Under the pieces are notes generated by a model. It did no database searches. It was not told the DNA's origin and saw nothing but the letters and a program-made list of their open reading frames with translations. A program made the position numbers and the translations under genes. Below are positions 24,914 through 31,584 of a stretch of 31,584 bases of DNA, one piece after another. The stretch is from contig JAFYRB010000013.1 in assembly GCA_017559615.1 (NCBI GenBank), positions 1-31,584 of the forward strand, in the 5' to 3' direction. Position 1 is the first letter of the stretch; the number at the start of each line of letters is the position of its first letter. Source of the stretch: Alistipes sp. (GTDB lineage Bacteria > Bacteroidota > Bacteroidia > Bacteroidales > Rikenellaceae).

Positions 24914-25375
24914 ATGAGCGAAAAAAATAGCATCGAGGTGCGAAATGATGAAAAATTTATGCGTATGGCAATAGCCGAGGCACAACGTGCGTTAGATAAG
25001 GGAGAGGTTCCCATAGGTGCGGTGGTTGTCGTAGGCGACAGAATCATAGGCCGTGGACATAACCTTGTGGAGACGCTGGTGGATGCTACGGCACACGCCG
25101 AGATGCAGGCCATAACCGCTGCTGCTCAGACACTTGGAGGTAAGTATCTTAACCAGTGTACGTTGTACGTAACTGTCGAGCCGTGTGCTATGTGCGCGGG
25201 TGCCATAGGGTGGAGTCAGGTGAAGCGTGTGGTCTATGGCGCGAGGGATGATAAGCGTGGCTACTCGACCTTTTCGGATAGGATTATGCACCCTAAAACC
25301 GAGGTCGTGGCGGGCGTACTCGAGCAGGAGTGTGAGGCGCTAATGACGCAATTTTTTGCGTCGTTACGTAAATAA
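24914..25375 (+). CDS. tadA: tRNA adenosine(34) deaminase TadA
   Basis: This 153-residue zinc enzyme deaminates the wobble adenosine of tRNA-Arg(ACG) to inosine. The deaminase motifs are HAE (61-63, zinc His and catalytic Glu) and PCAMC (90-94, zinc Cys91 and Cys94). EVPIGAVVV and GHNLVE near the front and the VVYGARDDKRGY segment are typical of TadA rather than cytosine or guanine deaminases. ATG at 24914 is chosen because the frame's upstream extension runs through the promoter. Length fits the family at about 150-170. Confidence 0.93.
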   Translation: MSEKNSIEVRNDEKFMRMAIAEAQRALDKGEVPIGAVVVVGDRIIGRGHNLVETLVDATAHAEMQAITAAAQTLGGKYLNQCTLYVTVEPCAMCAGAIGWSQVKRVVYGARDDKRGYSTFSDRIMHPKTEVVAGVLEQECEALMTQFFASLRK

Positions 25376-25388
25376 GAGAGCGAGAAAT

Positions 25389-25419
25389 TTTGTGATTACG
25401 CAACAAAGTAGTAACTTTG
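25389..25419 (+). promoter_or_regulatory. Promoter of the TPR protein gene
   Basis: TTTG (25389-25392) and TAACTTTG (25412-25419) are spaced by 19 bases, a full consensus match, in line with strong expression. The leader is about 45 bases. Confidence 0.82.
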
Positions 25420-25470
25420 CGGATGCTTTTTGCTGAAAAATATTAACAAAAACAATTATACTAACTATCT

Positions 25471-26418
25471 ATGAAAAAACTTATTATGACAGTTGTAGCC
25501 CTTATGGGTGCTACATCACTCTTCGCCCAGACAGATATCGTAGCTGTTTTCCAGCAGGGTTTGGGAAATGCTAAGGTAGGTAACTACACTGAGGCTATCG
25601 CGCAGTTCCAGGAGGTTGTTGATGCAAGCTGGGATATCGAGGAGCCAGATGCAAACCAGCAGAAGGCTATCGTAGGCTCAAAGAAGTTCATCGTAACTTG
25701 CTACAACAAGTTGGGTATTGCGGCGTTCAACGCAAAGAACTACGACGAGGCTATCAATAACTTCAACGAGGCTGCTAACCTTGCAGAGATGTATGAGGAT
25801 ATCGCAGCAATGAACAAGAACCGTTCATACGTAGGTCAGATGTATCAGGCTAAGGGCGCTGATGCCTTCAACTCTGAGGATTACGCAACTGCAATCGAGG
25901 TATTCTCAAAGGGTTATGCTGCTGATCCACGTAACACAGATATGGCTTTGAACCTCGCAGAGAGCTACTTCAAGAGCGATATGTATCAGGAGGGTATGAA
26001 GATTTGTGCTAAGATTGCGCAGCTCAACGCCGAGAAGTTTGCAGAGGCTATCGCAGCAGCACAGGCTAAGATGGATATGTACACTAACAACGAGGTTGCA
26101 AAGCTCCAGATGGCTAACGACTACGATGGTATCATCGCTATGGCCGAGCAACTCGACGACGCAGCTATGGCAGCAAAGATTACCCTTCAGGCTTACTATG
26201 GCAAGAAGGATTTCAATAAGATGATTGAGTTGGCTCCAGCAGCTCTCGAGGCACAGACAACTGATGAGGGCCGCAGCGACATCAACTACCTCCTCGGCGT
26301 AGCATACAACGAGAAGGAGATGTTCGACCAGGCTATCGAGGCTATGAAGGGCGTTACAGCAGGTAACAACGTTGCTAACGCACAGGCTGTTATTGCAGCA
26401 CTCACAGCACAGGAGTAA
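25471..26418 (+). CDS. Exported tetratricopeptide-repeat protein
   Basis: This 315-residue protein has a signal peptide (MKKLIMTVVALMGATSLFAQ) and then several TPR-type helical repeats, for example NAKVGNYTEAIAQFQEVVDA, AFNAKNYDEAINNFNEAANL, AFNSEDYATAIEVFSKGYAA and AYNEKEMFDQAIEAMKGV. It is probably periplasmic and used for protein contacts; no enzymatic motif is visible. It stands alone, with a consensus promoter and strong terminator. Synonymous codons are of the optimised type also seen in lipoprotein B and mutA, suggesting abundance. The partner is unknown. Confidence 0.88.
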   Translation: MKKLIMTVVALMGATSLFAQTDIVAVFQQGLGNAKVGNYTEAIAQFQEVVDASWDIEEPDANQQKAIVGSKKFIVTCYNKLGIAAFNAKNYDEAINNFNEAANLAEMYEDIAAMNKNRSYVGQMYQAKGADAFNSEDYATAIEVFSKGYAADPRNTDMALNLAESYFKSDMYQEGMKICAKIAQLNAEKFAEAIAAAQAKMDMYTNNEVAKLQMANDYDGIIAMAEQLDDAAMAAKITLQAYYGKKDFNKMIELAPAALEAQTTDEGRSDINYLLGVAYNEKEMFDQAIEAMKGVTAGNNVANAQAVIAALTAQE

Positions 26419-26438
26419 TTCGCGCGACATAACTTATG

Positions 26439-26471
26439 AAGGCCGACCCGAGGGTTGGCCTTTTTTGTTTG
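26439..26471 (+). terminator. Terminator of the TPR protein gene
   Basis: AAGGCCGACC (26439-26448) pairs with GGGTTGGCCTT (26452-26462) with a wobble, and TTTTTTGTTT follows. Confidence 0.9.
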
Positions 26472-26528
26472 TGCGAGGTTGCTGCGAGAAATAAGTGTCG
26501 AAAATTTTTACTTTTCTCGTTTTTTCTT

Positions 26529-26536
26529 TAACTTTG
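26529..26536 (+). promoter_or_regulatory. -7 element of the beta-barrel protein gene
   Basis: TAACTTTG is a full -7 match, 27 bases before the ATG. The -33 region is T-rich without a clear TTTG. Confidence 0.65.
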
Positions 26537-26563
26537 TGACATAATCATCTAAAAGTTAGAGCT

Positions 26564-27088
26564 ATGAATAGAGGTTCAGTAAGGTCTCTTTTAATGAGAG
26601 TGGGGTTAGTAATGGTGTTGATGATTGCTAATCTATGCGTTGCCACAGCACAAAATGGCGGTGACGAGAAGTCATATTTTTCGTTCAGCGTGGAGAATGG
26701 ATATCAAATTGCGTTGAATAATCCGCGATTCAATGCCTTTATTTTGTCGGCTAATTTCGGATATCACTTCGATGAGAATTGGTCGTTGCACATCCCAATA
26801 ACCTCGAATACAACATTTTACGACAGCAAAACCTATGGAATGCAGTTGCTTATCGGTCTGTCGCCAGAGTATGTCTTCGGCCATAAAAATAGTACCTATT
26901 GGAGCGTAGCGCCCAAGGTTCAGGCCTCTTGCTGGGGTGATTGGGGCTATATGCTCTATGACGTTGGGGTTAGGTGGCACTCGGATAAATCGCCATACGT
27001 AGGTTTAGGATTGCAATTTATGGACTCCTACAAATCTCAATTGCATAACTCGTTTTGCCTCTATGTATGTTTCGGCTTTAGGTTGTAG
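26564..27088 (+). CDS. Small outer-membrane beta-barrel-like protein
   Basis: I recognise no specific family for this 174-residue protein. It has a Sec signal peptide (about residues 1-29, ending CVATAQ) and then alternating amphipathic beta strands rich in Tyr, Trp and Phe, such as FNAFILSANFGYHF and SVAPKVQASCWGDWGYMLYDVGVRW. It ends CLYVCFGFRL, with alternating hydrophobics and a large apolar residue near the C-terminus as in outer-membrane barrels. About eight strands would fit the length (an OmpA- or OmpW-like size). It has its own promoter and faces the ECF operon tail to tail. Codon use is ordinary with many AT-ending codons. Confidence 0.75.
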   Translation: MNRGSVRSLLMRVGLVMVLMIANLCVATAQNGGDEKSYFSFSVENGYQIALNNPRFNAFILSANFGYHFDENWSLHIPITSNTTFYDSKTYGMQLLIGLSPEYVFGHKNSTYWSVAPKVQASCWGDWGYMLYDVGVRWHSDKSPYVGLGLQFMDSYKSQLHNSFCLYVCFGFRL

Positions 27089-27126
27089 TTGATGTTAATC
27101 TAAAGGGGAGTTATTCGCCCTCCTAA

Positions 27127-27170
27127 CAAAAAAATGGGGATGACTAATTTGCTGTTTAGTCATCCCCATT
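27127..27170 (-). terminator. Terminator of the ECF operon
   Basis: AATGGGGATGACTAA (27133-27147) pairs with TTTAGTCATCCCCATT (27155-27170), a 15-bp stem. On the minus strand it is followed by a T-run (reverse of the A-run from 27128). It lies 19 bases after the GIN gene stop. Confidence 0.9.
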
Positions 27171-27189
27171 GCTTATGGTCGTTGTGTGG

Positions 27190-27939
27190 TTACTCGGCGT
27201 TTAGCTCCGAGGTGTAGATATGTGCACTACCCGTAGATGCTACACTTACCAAGTCGGCTTTACCACGATAGCGCAATACGCCTTTGCCCGTAGAGTTTAT
27301 TTCCAACTTCTTGCACGACACCTTTAGGTCGGTATTCTCAATACCAGTAGAGTTTTGCTCGATATGTGAAGCTGATGTTTCTCCCTGGGTGAGAAGAAAT
27401 CCCGTGTTTGATAGCATAAGCATAGAGGTTTCGTGATGCTTGAGATGGTTGGTCATAGTTCCCGTATTGTAGTATTCAATCTTTGTCTTTGCCTTAATCG
27501 CCTCGCCAGTAATGCCCATTGTACCAGTATTTGCTATCATCACCCAGTTGTCAAACTGGCTGTTCTCGATGTGTAGAACCATATCCGAGGTGTTGAGGAT
27601 GCGACGTATTGACGACGAGGGTATGCTAACGCGGATGGGGCGTTTTTCGCTAACGGGGGAGTCTCGTCTGCTCTTAATAGTCGACTTCTTGCGCTTGATA
27701 ATCAGCGCACTATCCTTTTTGTCTACAGATATGTCGATGTACTCCTCAGCAGCCTCTGGATAGCTAACCTCTATAGCATCGCTATCGGATGCTACGATTG
27801 CTATCTGTGTCGGTATGGTGGCGTGTACCTCCTTAAGCTCGGCAAACGTGAGCGTCATACTCTTATAGTCGGCATCCTGGGCCGAGAGTGAAAATAGTGA
27901 TGCCATTATCAGGGCGATAGATAGTGATATGCGTTTCAT
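27190..27939 (-). CDS. Exported GIN/DUF2807 beta-helix protein
   Basis: This 249-residue protein has a signal peptide (MKRISLSIALIMASLFSLSA) and a body like the putative auto-transporter adhesin head GIN domain (DUF2807). The domain is a right-handed beta-helix of short repeating strands, here seen as VMIANTGTMGITG, IEYYNTGTMTNHL, MLMLSNTGFLLTQG and LEINSTGKGVLRY, each with an N/S-T-G turn. VSYPEAAEEYIDISVD near the front is also typical. It is the last gene of the ECF operon, 42 bases after the previous gene. Such proteins are common next to envelope-stress regulators in Bacteroidetes, but their role is unknown. Confidence 0.85.
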   Translation of the reverse strand: MKRISLSIALIMASLFSLSAQDADYKSMTLTFAELKEVHATIPTQIAIVASDSDAIEVSYPEAAEEYIDISVDKKDSALIIKRKKSTIKSRRDSPVSEKRPIRVSIPSSSIRRILNTSDMVLHIENSQFDNWVMIANTGTMGITGEAIKAKTKIEYYNTGTMTNHLKHHETSMLMLSNTGFLLTQGETSASHIEQNSTGIENTDLKVSCKKLEINSTGKGVLRYRGKADLVSVASTGSAHIYTSELNAE

Positions 27940-27981
27940 AATTTTTTATTTTAAGGCTATATAATAGATTGTGTCGTGTGG

Positions 27982-28380
27982 TCATTGCTCCTTGTTGCGC
28001 TCCTCGCGGTATACCGTTTGGGCATATACCGAGAGTGTTGAACCTATGGTGGTTATTGTGTATATGCGCTTAGGGTTAATCCACACTGCGGTTATCTGTC
28101 GCCCGTTTGAGTGTCTGTTCTCTTCCCAGCCATCGGCGCTTTCTCTCTCTGCATCGAAGGCCTCAAGGAACTCCTTGGCTAAGGCTCGGTTACCTGTTGA
28201 GTTTAGCTCTTTGACGCGCTTGATAATTTCGCCACTCTCAGGATCGCGCTTCACTGCCATACGATATACGGTAGTTCCACCATCAAGTTCGCGGTTTAGG
28301 AGCTTGTCTATGCGCTCTTGAGCCTGACATTCGATAGTTGCAATGGATATCATTGCTGCAACAATTAGTAGTCGTTTCAT
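27982..28380 (-). CDS. Small exported protein in the ECF operon (DUF5024-like?)
   Basis: This 132-residue protein has a signal peptide (about residues 1-20, ending ECQAQ). The mature part is about 110 residues. TTVYRMAVKRDPESGEIIKR and RIYTITTIGSTLSVYAQ suggest a small alpha/beta domain. It resembles small DUF5024-type proteins that follow ECF sigma factors in Bacteroides, but I am not sure of that name. It sits 48 bases after the anti-sigma candidate and 42 before the GIN gene on the same strand, so it is probably co-transcribed and may be a regulon output. No enzyme motif is seen. Confidence 0.75.
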   Translation of the reverse strand: MKRLLIVAAMISIATIECQAQERIDKLLNRELDGGTTVYRMAVKRDPESGEIIKRVKELNSTGNRALAKEFLEAFDAERESADGWEENRHSNGRQITAVWINPKRIYTITTIGSTLSVYAQTVYREERNKEQ

Positions 28381-28428
28381 ATTTAGCTTTTTGTTTTAGT
28401 CTATTTAGAGTACTCTTTTTTACACTGT

Positions 28429-28929
28429 TTAGTCGGCAAGGGCTAAGATAGAGTTGGCGTGGCGCTCTATCTCGTCTGCACGCATTAGTAGCTCCTCGAT
28501 ATCTTGGCGTATAGATTCGCTATTGTCGCACATAACACCCGCCTCGATAATGTAGCTGCCCTCATAAATGTCGATGGTGGGGGTTGTGGGTGTGAACCAT
28601 AGTAGTGCGGCGATGGATGCCGCAGCGGTGATGGCTGCACCTGTAAGCCACATCCTAACTCTGCGACGTGGGCGTGTAGTAAGGGTTGGCTGTGCGATAG
28701 AGGTGTGCTGGGTATCGGGCGTAGGCTGCTCGGAGAGTTGGCCGCGATGGGCGTTGTTAATCTCGGGCATACCCGCCTCGTACCACTCGAACATAGCCCT
28801 CAGCTCTTGCCACTCGGCTGGCACCTCATTCTCTCGAAACCAGGCGTATAGCTCGCGCTCTTCGGCATTAGAGGTGCGTCCCTCGAGGAACTTCTCGACG
28901 AGGTCGTATATGTGTTTATGCTCTCTCAT
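28429..28929 (-). CDS. Membrane anti-sigma factor candidate
   Basis: This 166-residue protein has the layout of a single-pass anti-sigma factor. A cytoplasmic helical N-terminus (about 1-60, with LVEKFLEGRTSNAEERELYAWF, as in FecR/anti-sigma N-termini) is followed by a Pro/Thr-rich basic linker (RPRRRVR), one transmembrane helix (about 93-112) and a short periplasmic tail. There is no HxxxCxxC zinc motif, so it is not of the ZAS type. Its start overlaps the sigma gene by 14 bases, a strong sign that the two are made together. Binding to the sigma factor is inferred from this order. Confidence 0.82.
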   Translation of the reverse strand: MREHKHIYDLVEKFLEGRTSNAEERELYAWFRENEVPAEWQELRAMFEWYEAGMPEINNAHRGQLSEQPTPDTQHTSIAQPTLTTRPRRRVRMWLTGAAITAAASIAALLWFTPTTPTIDIYEGSYIIEAGVMCDNSESIRQDIEELLMRADEIERHANSILALAD

Positions 28930-29404
28930 TTTGCTCGGTTTTAAATTGTTTTAGTATAGCACGTCGTGCGCGGCTGAGGTTTTGATATACAGCGTCAATG
29001 CTCATCTGAACAAGGTTGGCAATATCTTCGCACTCCATACCCTCGATGTGTTTCATTCGCAGAATAAGTTGCTGCTTCGGGGGTAGTTTCGATAACGCAG
29101 TAAGCAGTTCGTCGATACGTTCGTTAGGTTGCTCATCGCTCGATAGTGGTATCTTGTCGATGGCGGTTGAGGGGTGCCGCTCTCTGTGCCGCAGAAGGTC
29201 AATGGCCTGGTGCTTTACGATTGTCGAGGCCAGGGCATCCAGCGACCTATATCTATCCAACGTGTGGCGCATCGCGAAGAGCTTGAGTAGTGTGTCCTGC
29301 ACGATATCCTCAGCCTCCGCAGGGTTGCCAACGTAGGCCCTTGCGGTGTGTAACAGGTTGTCGCGACATCGGCGGACAAATATTTCAAACTCGTGGTTCT
29401 CCAT
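28916..29404 (-). CDS. ECF RNA polymerase sigma factor
   Basis: This 162-residue protein is an extracytoplasmic-function sigma-70 factor. Region 2 (about 10-75) includes YVGNPAEAEDIVQDTLLKLF for core binding and -10 recognition. Region 4 (about 105-155) includes LSKLPPKQQLILRMKHIEGM and a helix-turn-helix (ECEDIANLVQMSIDAVYQNLSRAR, given here only as a region near residues 125-150) for -35 recognition. It has no sigma-1.1 or sigma-3 domain. It leads a four-gene operon with an overlapping anti-sigma candidate and two exported proteins, suggesting an envelope signal response. Confidence 0.93.
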   Translation of the reverse strand: MENHEFEIFVRRCRDNLLHTARAYVGNPAEAEDIVQDTLLKLFAMRHTLDRYRSLDALASTIVKHQAIDLLRHRERHPSTAIDKIPLSSDEQPNERIDELLTALSKLPPKQQLILRMKHIEGMECEDIANLVQMSIDAVYQNLSRARRAILKQFKTEQNERA

Positions 29405-29435
29405 CTTCTTTAAACTGTTTCTGCCATTATGACGC

Positions 29436-29466
29436 TAAAGTTCGTGATTTCTGACATCACTTCAAA
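29436..29466 (-). promoter_or_regulatory. Degenerate promoter or ECF site before the sigma gene
   Basis: On the minus strand, TTTG (29463-29466) and GAACTTTA (29436-29443, two mismatches to TAnnTTTG) are 19 bases apart. GTGAT (29444-29448) and ATCAC (29456-29460) form an inverted repeat in between. As the sigma factor may drive its own operon, a non-consensus site would be expected. Confidence 0.3.
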
Positions 29467-29492
29467 GAAAAATTAGAATTATTATAGAAAAA

Positions 29493-29524
29493 TTTGCTTC
29501 TTGAGTGAGTTTTTTGTAACTTTG
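29493..29524 (+). promoter_or_regulatory. mutA promoter
   Basis: TTTG (29493-29496) and TAACTTTG (29517-29524) are spaced by 20 bases, a perfect consensus match, in line with high expression of mutA. The leader is about 125 bases. Confidence 0.85.
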
Positions 29525-29533
29525 TTGTGTTTT

Positions 29534-29583
29534 AGGTATATAGCATCTCGCGTGTGTGCGTAGCGCGTAGCGGGACAAGACCT
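29534..29583 (+). other. Structured 5' leader of mutA
   Basis: AGGT (29534-29537) can pair with ACCT (29580-29583), and TCTCGC (29546-29551) with GCGGGA (29570-29575), with a small GCG-TAG-CGC hairpin inside. This GC-rich block stands out from the AT-rich leader. It is too short for a cobalamin riboswitch and lacks its core. It may protect or regulate the mRNA. Confidence 0.4.
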
Positions 29584-29655
29584 TAAATGTGCAAAAAAGA
29601 ATACACAAGATATTAAATATCACACACTTAAAAAACAATTAAATCTAAAACAACT

Positions 29656-31509
29656 ATGGCTAATACCAAAGAAAAGTTGTTCGCGGAGTTCCCTCCTGTA
29701 ACCACAGAGCAGTGGGAGGCCGTTATCACAACTGACCTTAAGGGCGCAGATTATGAGCGCAAGTTGGTATGGAAGACCGGCGAGGGATTCAATGTTCGTC
29801 CCTACTATCGTGCCGAGAACCTCGCAGAGGTAGAGTATCTCGGTCGTGAGGCTGGTGAGTTCCCTTATGTACGTGGTGTCTCTAAGGACAACACTTGGCG
29901 TGTTCACCAGACTATCGCGGTGAAGTGCGCAAAGGAGGCTAATGAGGAGGCTTTGAAGCTCCTTAACTCTGGTGTTGACTCTTTGGGCTTCTGCTTCTGC
30001 GAGTCTTGTGCTTGCGAGGTAGACGTTGACGCTTTGTTGAAGGATATCGTTCCTACAGCAGTGGAGTTGACATTCTGCGGCGCTGATGCCGAGGCTTTGG
30101 CAGCTTTGTGCCAGAAGGTTTTGGCAAAGTATGCTGCAGAGCCTAAGGATGAGCTTCGCCTCAACTTCTGCATCGACCCAATCATCAAGTCACTCTCTGT
30201 AAAGGGTACTTGCGGCTGCAAGGAGAACGAGCGTAACTGCTTCGACGTTATCGCTGAGCTTGTAAAGGCTACTGCTGAGTACAAGCGCGTGAAGGTGGTA
30301 AACGTTTCAGGTGCTACATTCTCTAACGCAGGTTCTACAATCGTTGAGGAGTTGGCATTCACACTCTCGGCTGCTCACGAGTATCTCGTGAAGCTTATGG
30401 AGCGTGGTCTCTCTATCGACGAGGCTGCTCGCAAGATTCGCTTTACTTTCGCAGTTACTGCAAACTACTTCCTCGAGATGGCAAAGTTCCGTGCAGCACG
30501 TATGCTCTGGGCTAACATCGTTAAGGCTTATGGCCCAGCGAAGGATTGCTCGTGCAAGATGGTTGCTCACGCAGTAACTTCTACTTGGAATCAGACTGTT
30601 TACGATCCATACGTAAATATGTTGCGTGGTACTACCGAGGCTATGTCTGCAGCTATCGCAGGCGTACACTCTTTGGAGGTGTTGCCATTCGACTACTCTT
30701 TCGAGGCTCCAACCGAGTTCTCAAAGCGTATCGCTCGTAACGCACAGCTTTTGTTGAAGCACGAGTCACACTTCGACCAGGTAGTTGACCCAGCAGGTGG
30801 TTCTTACTACATCGAGTCACTCACAGCAAGCATCGCAAAGGAGGCTTGGACATTGTTCCGTGAGATCGAGGAGAAGGGTGGTTACATCGCTGCATTCAAG
30901 GAGGGCTTCATCGTAGAGCGTGTAAACGCTTCTGCAGCTGCTAAGGATAAGGCTATCGCAACACGTCGCCTCATCTTGCTCGGCGCTAACCAGTATCCTA
31001 ACTTTACAGAGGTTGCCGACGAGGCTATCTGCGAGTGCAAGGTTAAGCGTGCGGAGGCTTCTGCAAATGTTCTTGTACCATATCGTGGTGCTATGGCATT
31101 TGAGGAGATGCGTATGAGCGTTGACCGCTCGGGCAAGACTCCAAAGGCATTTATGCTCACTTGCGGTACTTTGGGTATGGCACGCGCACGTGCTCAGTTC
31201 TCTTGCAACTTCTTCGCTTGTGCAGGTATCCGCGTTGAGGATAACACATTCTTCAAGTCTGTTGAGGAGGGTGTTGAGGCAGCGTTGGCATCTAAGGCAG
31301 AGATCGTAGTTGTATGTGCTTCGGACGACGACTACGCAACAGTAGCACCTCGCGTTAAGGAGCTCCTCGGCGACAAGGCTATCTTGGTTGTTGCAGGTGC
31401 GCCAGCTTGTGCTGCAGAGCTTGAGGCTCAGGGTATCACAAACTTCATCAACGTTAAGAGCAACGTATTGGAGACTTTGAAGGATTATCTTAAGAAGTTG
31501 GGCATTTAA
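29656..31509 (+). CDS. mutA: Methylmalonyl-CoA mutase small (beta) subunit
   Basis: This 617-residue protein is the non-catalytic subunit of the heterodimeric B12-dependent mutase that interconverts succinyl-CoA and methylmalonyl-CoA in propionate formation. The N-terminus KLFAEFPPVTTEQWEAVI and LVWKTGEGFNVRPYY are typical. The barrel region ends near VDPAGGSYYIESLT, and a cobalamin-binding-like domain follows (about 495-617). That domain has GTLGMARARAQF where the catalytic subunit would have DxHxxG, so it does not bind B12, as normal for MutA. It is rich in Cys (about 20), with FCFCESCAC (Cys113, 115, 118, 120) and TCGCKENERNC (186, 188, 195). Codons are of the optimised type. mutB starts 13 bases after the stop. 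Confidence 0.95.
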   Translation: MANTKEKLFAEFPPVTTEQWEAVITTDLKGADYERKLVWKTGEGFNVRPYYRAENLAEVEYLGREAGEFPYVRGVSKDNTWRVHQTIAVKCAKEANEEALKLLNSGVDSLGFCFCESCACEVDVDALLKDIVPTAVELTFCGADAEALAALCQKVLAKYAAEPKDELRLNFCIDPIIKSLSVKGTCGCKENERNCFDVIAELVKATAEYKRVKVVNVSGATFSNAGSTIVEELAFTLSAAHEYLVKLMERGLSIDEAARKIRFTFAVTANYFLEMAKFRAARMLWANIVKAYGPAKDCSCKMVAHAVTSTWNQTVYDPYVNMLRGTTEAMSAAIAGVHSLEVLPFDYSFEAPTEFSKRIARNAQLLLKHESHFDQVVDPAGGSYYIESLTASIAKEAWTLFREIEEKGGYIAAFKEGFIVERVNASAAAKDKAIATRRLILLGANQYPNFTEVADEAICECKVKRAEASANVLVPYRGAMAFEEMRMSVDRSGKTPKAFMLTCGTLGMARARAQFSCNFFACAGIRVEDNTFFKSVEEGVEAALASKAEIVVVCASDDDYATVAPRVKELLGDKAILVVAGAPACAAELEAQGITNFINVKSNVLETLKDYLKKLGI

Positions 31510-31522
31510 TCGATTATAAGCT

Positions 31523-31584
31523 ATGAGAGCAAAATTTTCAGATTTAGAATATAAGGCTGCAGCCGCAGAGTGCTGCGCCGCTAC
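31523..31584 (+). CDS. mutB: Methylmalonyl-CoA mutase large subunit, start only
   Basis: Only 20 codons are in the window (MRAKFSDLEYKAAA, then AECCAA); the gene runs off the right edge. The assignment rests on position directly after mutA, the 13-base gap and a start that fits the short N-terminal arm of MutB. The sequence alone would not identify it. Confidence 0.7.
   Translation, partial: MRAKFSDLEYKAAAAECCAA

Noticed and set aside
27104..27123. Hairpin AGGGGAG/CCCTCCT after the beta-barrel protein gene as a terminator
   Set aside because: Short, imperfect and without a T-run on the plus strand; the neighbouring 27127-27170 stem is the only convincing terminator there.
29525..29655. Cobalamin riboswitch before mutA
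   Set aside because: No B12-box core and too short; only a local stem-loop can be drawn.
1..31584. Mobile element, prophage, CRISPR array or defence system
   Set aside because: No transposase, integrase, phage, Cas, toxin-antitoxin or restriction gene is visible, and no spaced repeat array. The gene content is chromosomal core and envelope genes.

Overview
The window is an ordinary-looking stretch of chromosome from a member of the Bacteroidales, most like Alistipes or another Rikenellaceae. The lineage call is an inference from several things. Most intergenic regions carry the Bacteroidetes -7 element TAnnTTTG, often with TTTG 19-21 bases upstream. Lipoproteins begin with a BACON-like module, and there is a GIN (DUF2807) protein, an OlsB/GlsB-type glycine-lipid acyltransferase and futalosine-pathway menaquinone genes. 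Base composition is moderate, with AT-rich gaps. I see no tRNA, rRNA, CRISPR array, insertion sequence, prophage or plasmid gene. No gene-free gap exceeds 300 bases; the largest is the 251 bases at 29405-29655, described below.

Layout. 1-2791: 5' part of rsmH (minus), a divergent GNAT acyltransferase, then a convergent ROK sugar kinase. 2899-5119: polyprenyl diphosphate synthase and a U32 protein in one operon, followed by a hairpin repeat. 5299-10192: aminopeptidase P, formate-tetrahydrofolate ligase, then futalosine hydrolase (mqnB), a 77-residue membrane protein and mqnD, closed by a strong terminator. 10340-15820: a tightly packed five-gene envelope operon (cation/Ca2+ antiporter, YugP-type membrane protease, SGNH esterase, MBOAT acyltransferase, PAP2 phosphatase). 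16048-18600: B12-dependent class II ribonucleotide reductase. 18702-22915: two divergent, full-length paralogous lipoproteins sharing one control region. 23069-25375: aspS and tadA, divergent. 25471-27088: an exported TPR protein and a small beta-barrel protein. 27190-29404 (minus): an ECF sigma factor operon with a membrane anti-sigma candidate and two exported products. 29656-end: mutA and the start of mutB.

How the genes fit together. NrdJ and MutAB both depend on adenosylcobalamin, and MutAB belongs to the succinate-propionate route of gut Bacteroidales. The mqn genes and the prenyl synthase could serve menaquinone head and tail. The five-gene operon looks like a surface-glycan or lipid O-acylation unit. 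The ECF operon looks like an envelope-response module. Three genes (20873-22915, 25471-26418, mutA) use visibly different synonymous codons from their neighbours, in a way I read as selection for high expression rather than transfer.

I found no convincing wholly new system. The most interesting leads are the divergent BACON-type lipoprotein pair with its palindrome, the five-gene envelope operon, the ECF/GIN operon, the hairpin repeat at 5138-5226 and the membrane protein embedded in the menaquinone operon.
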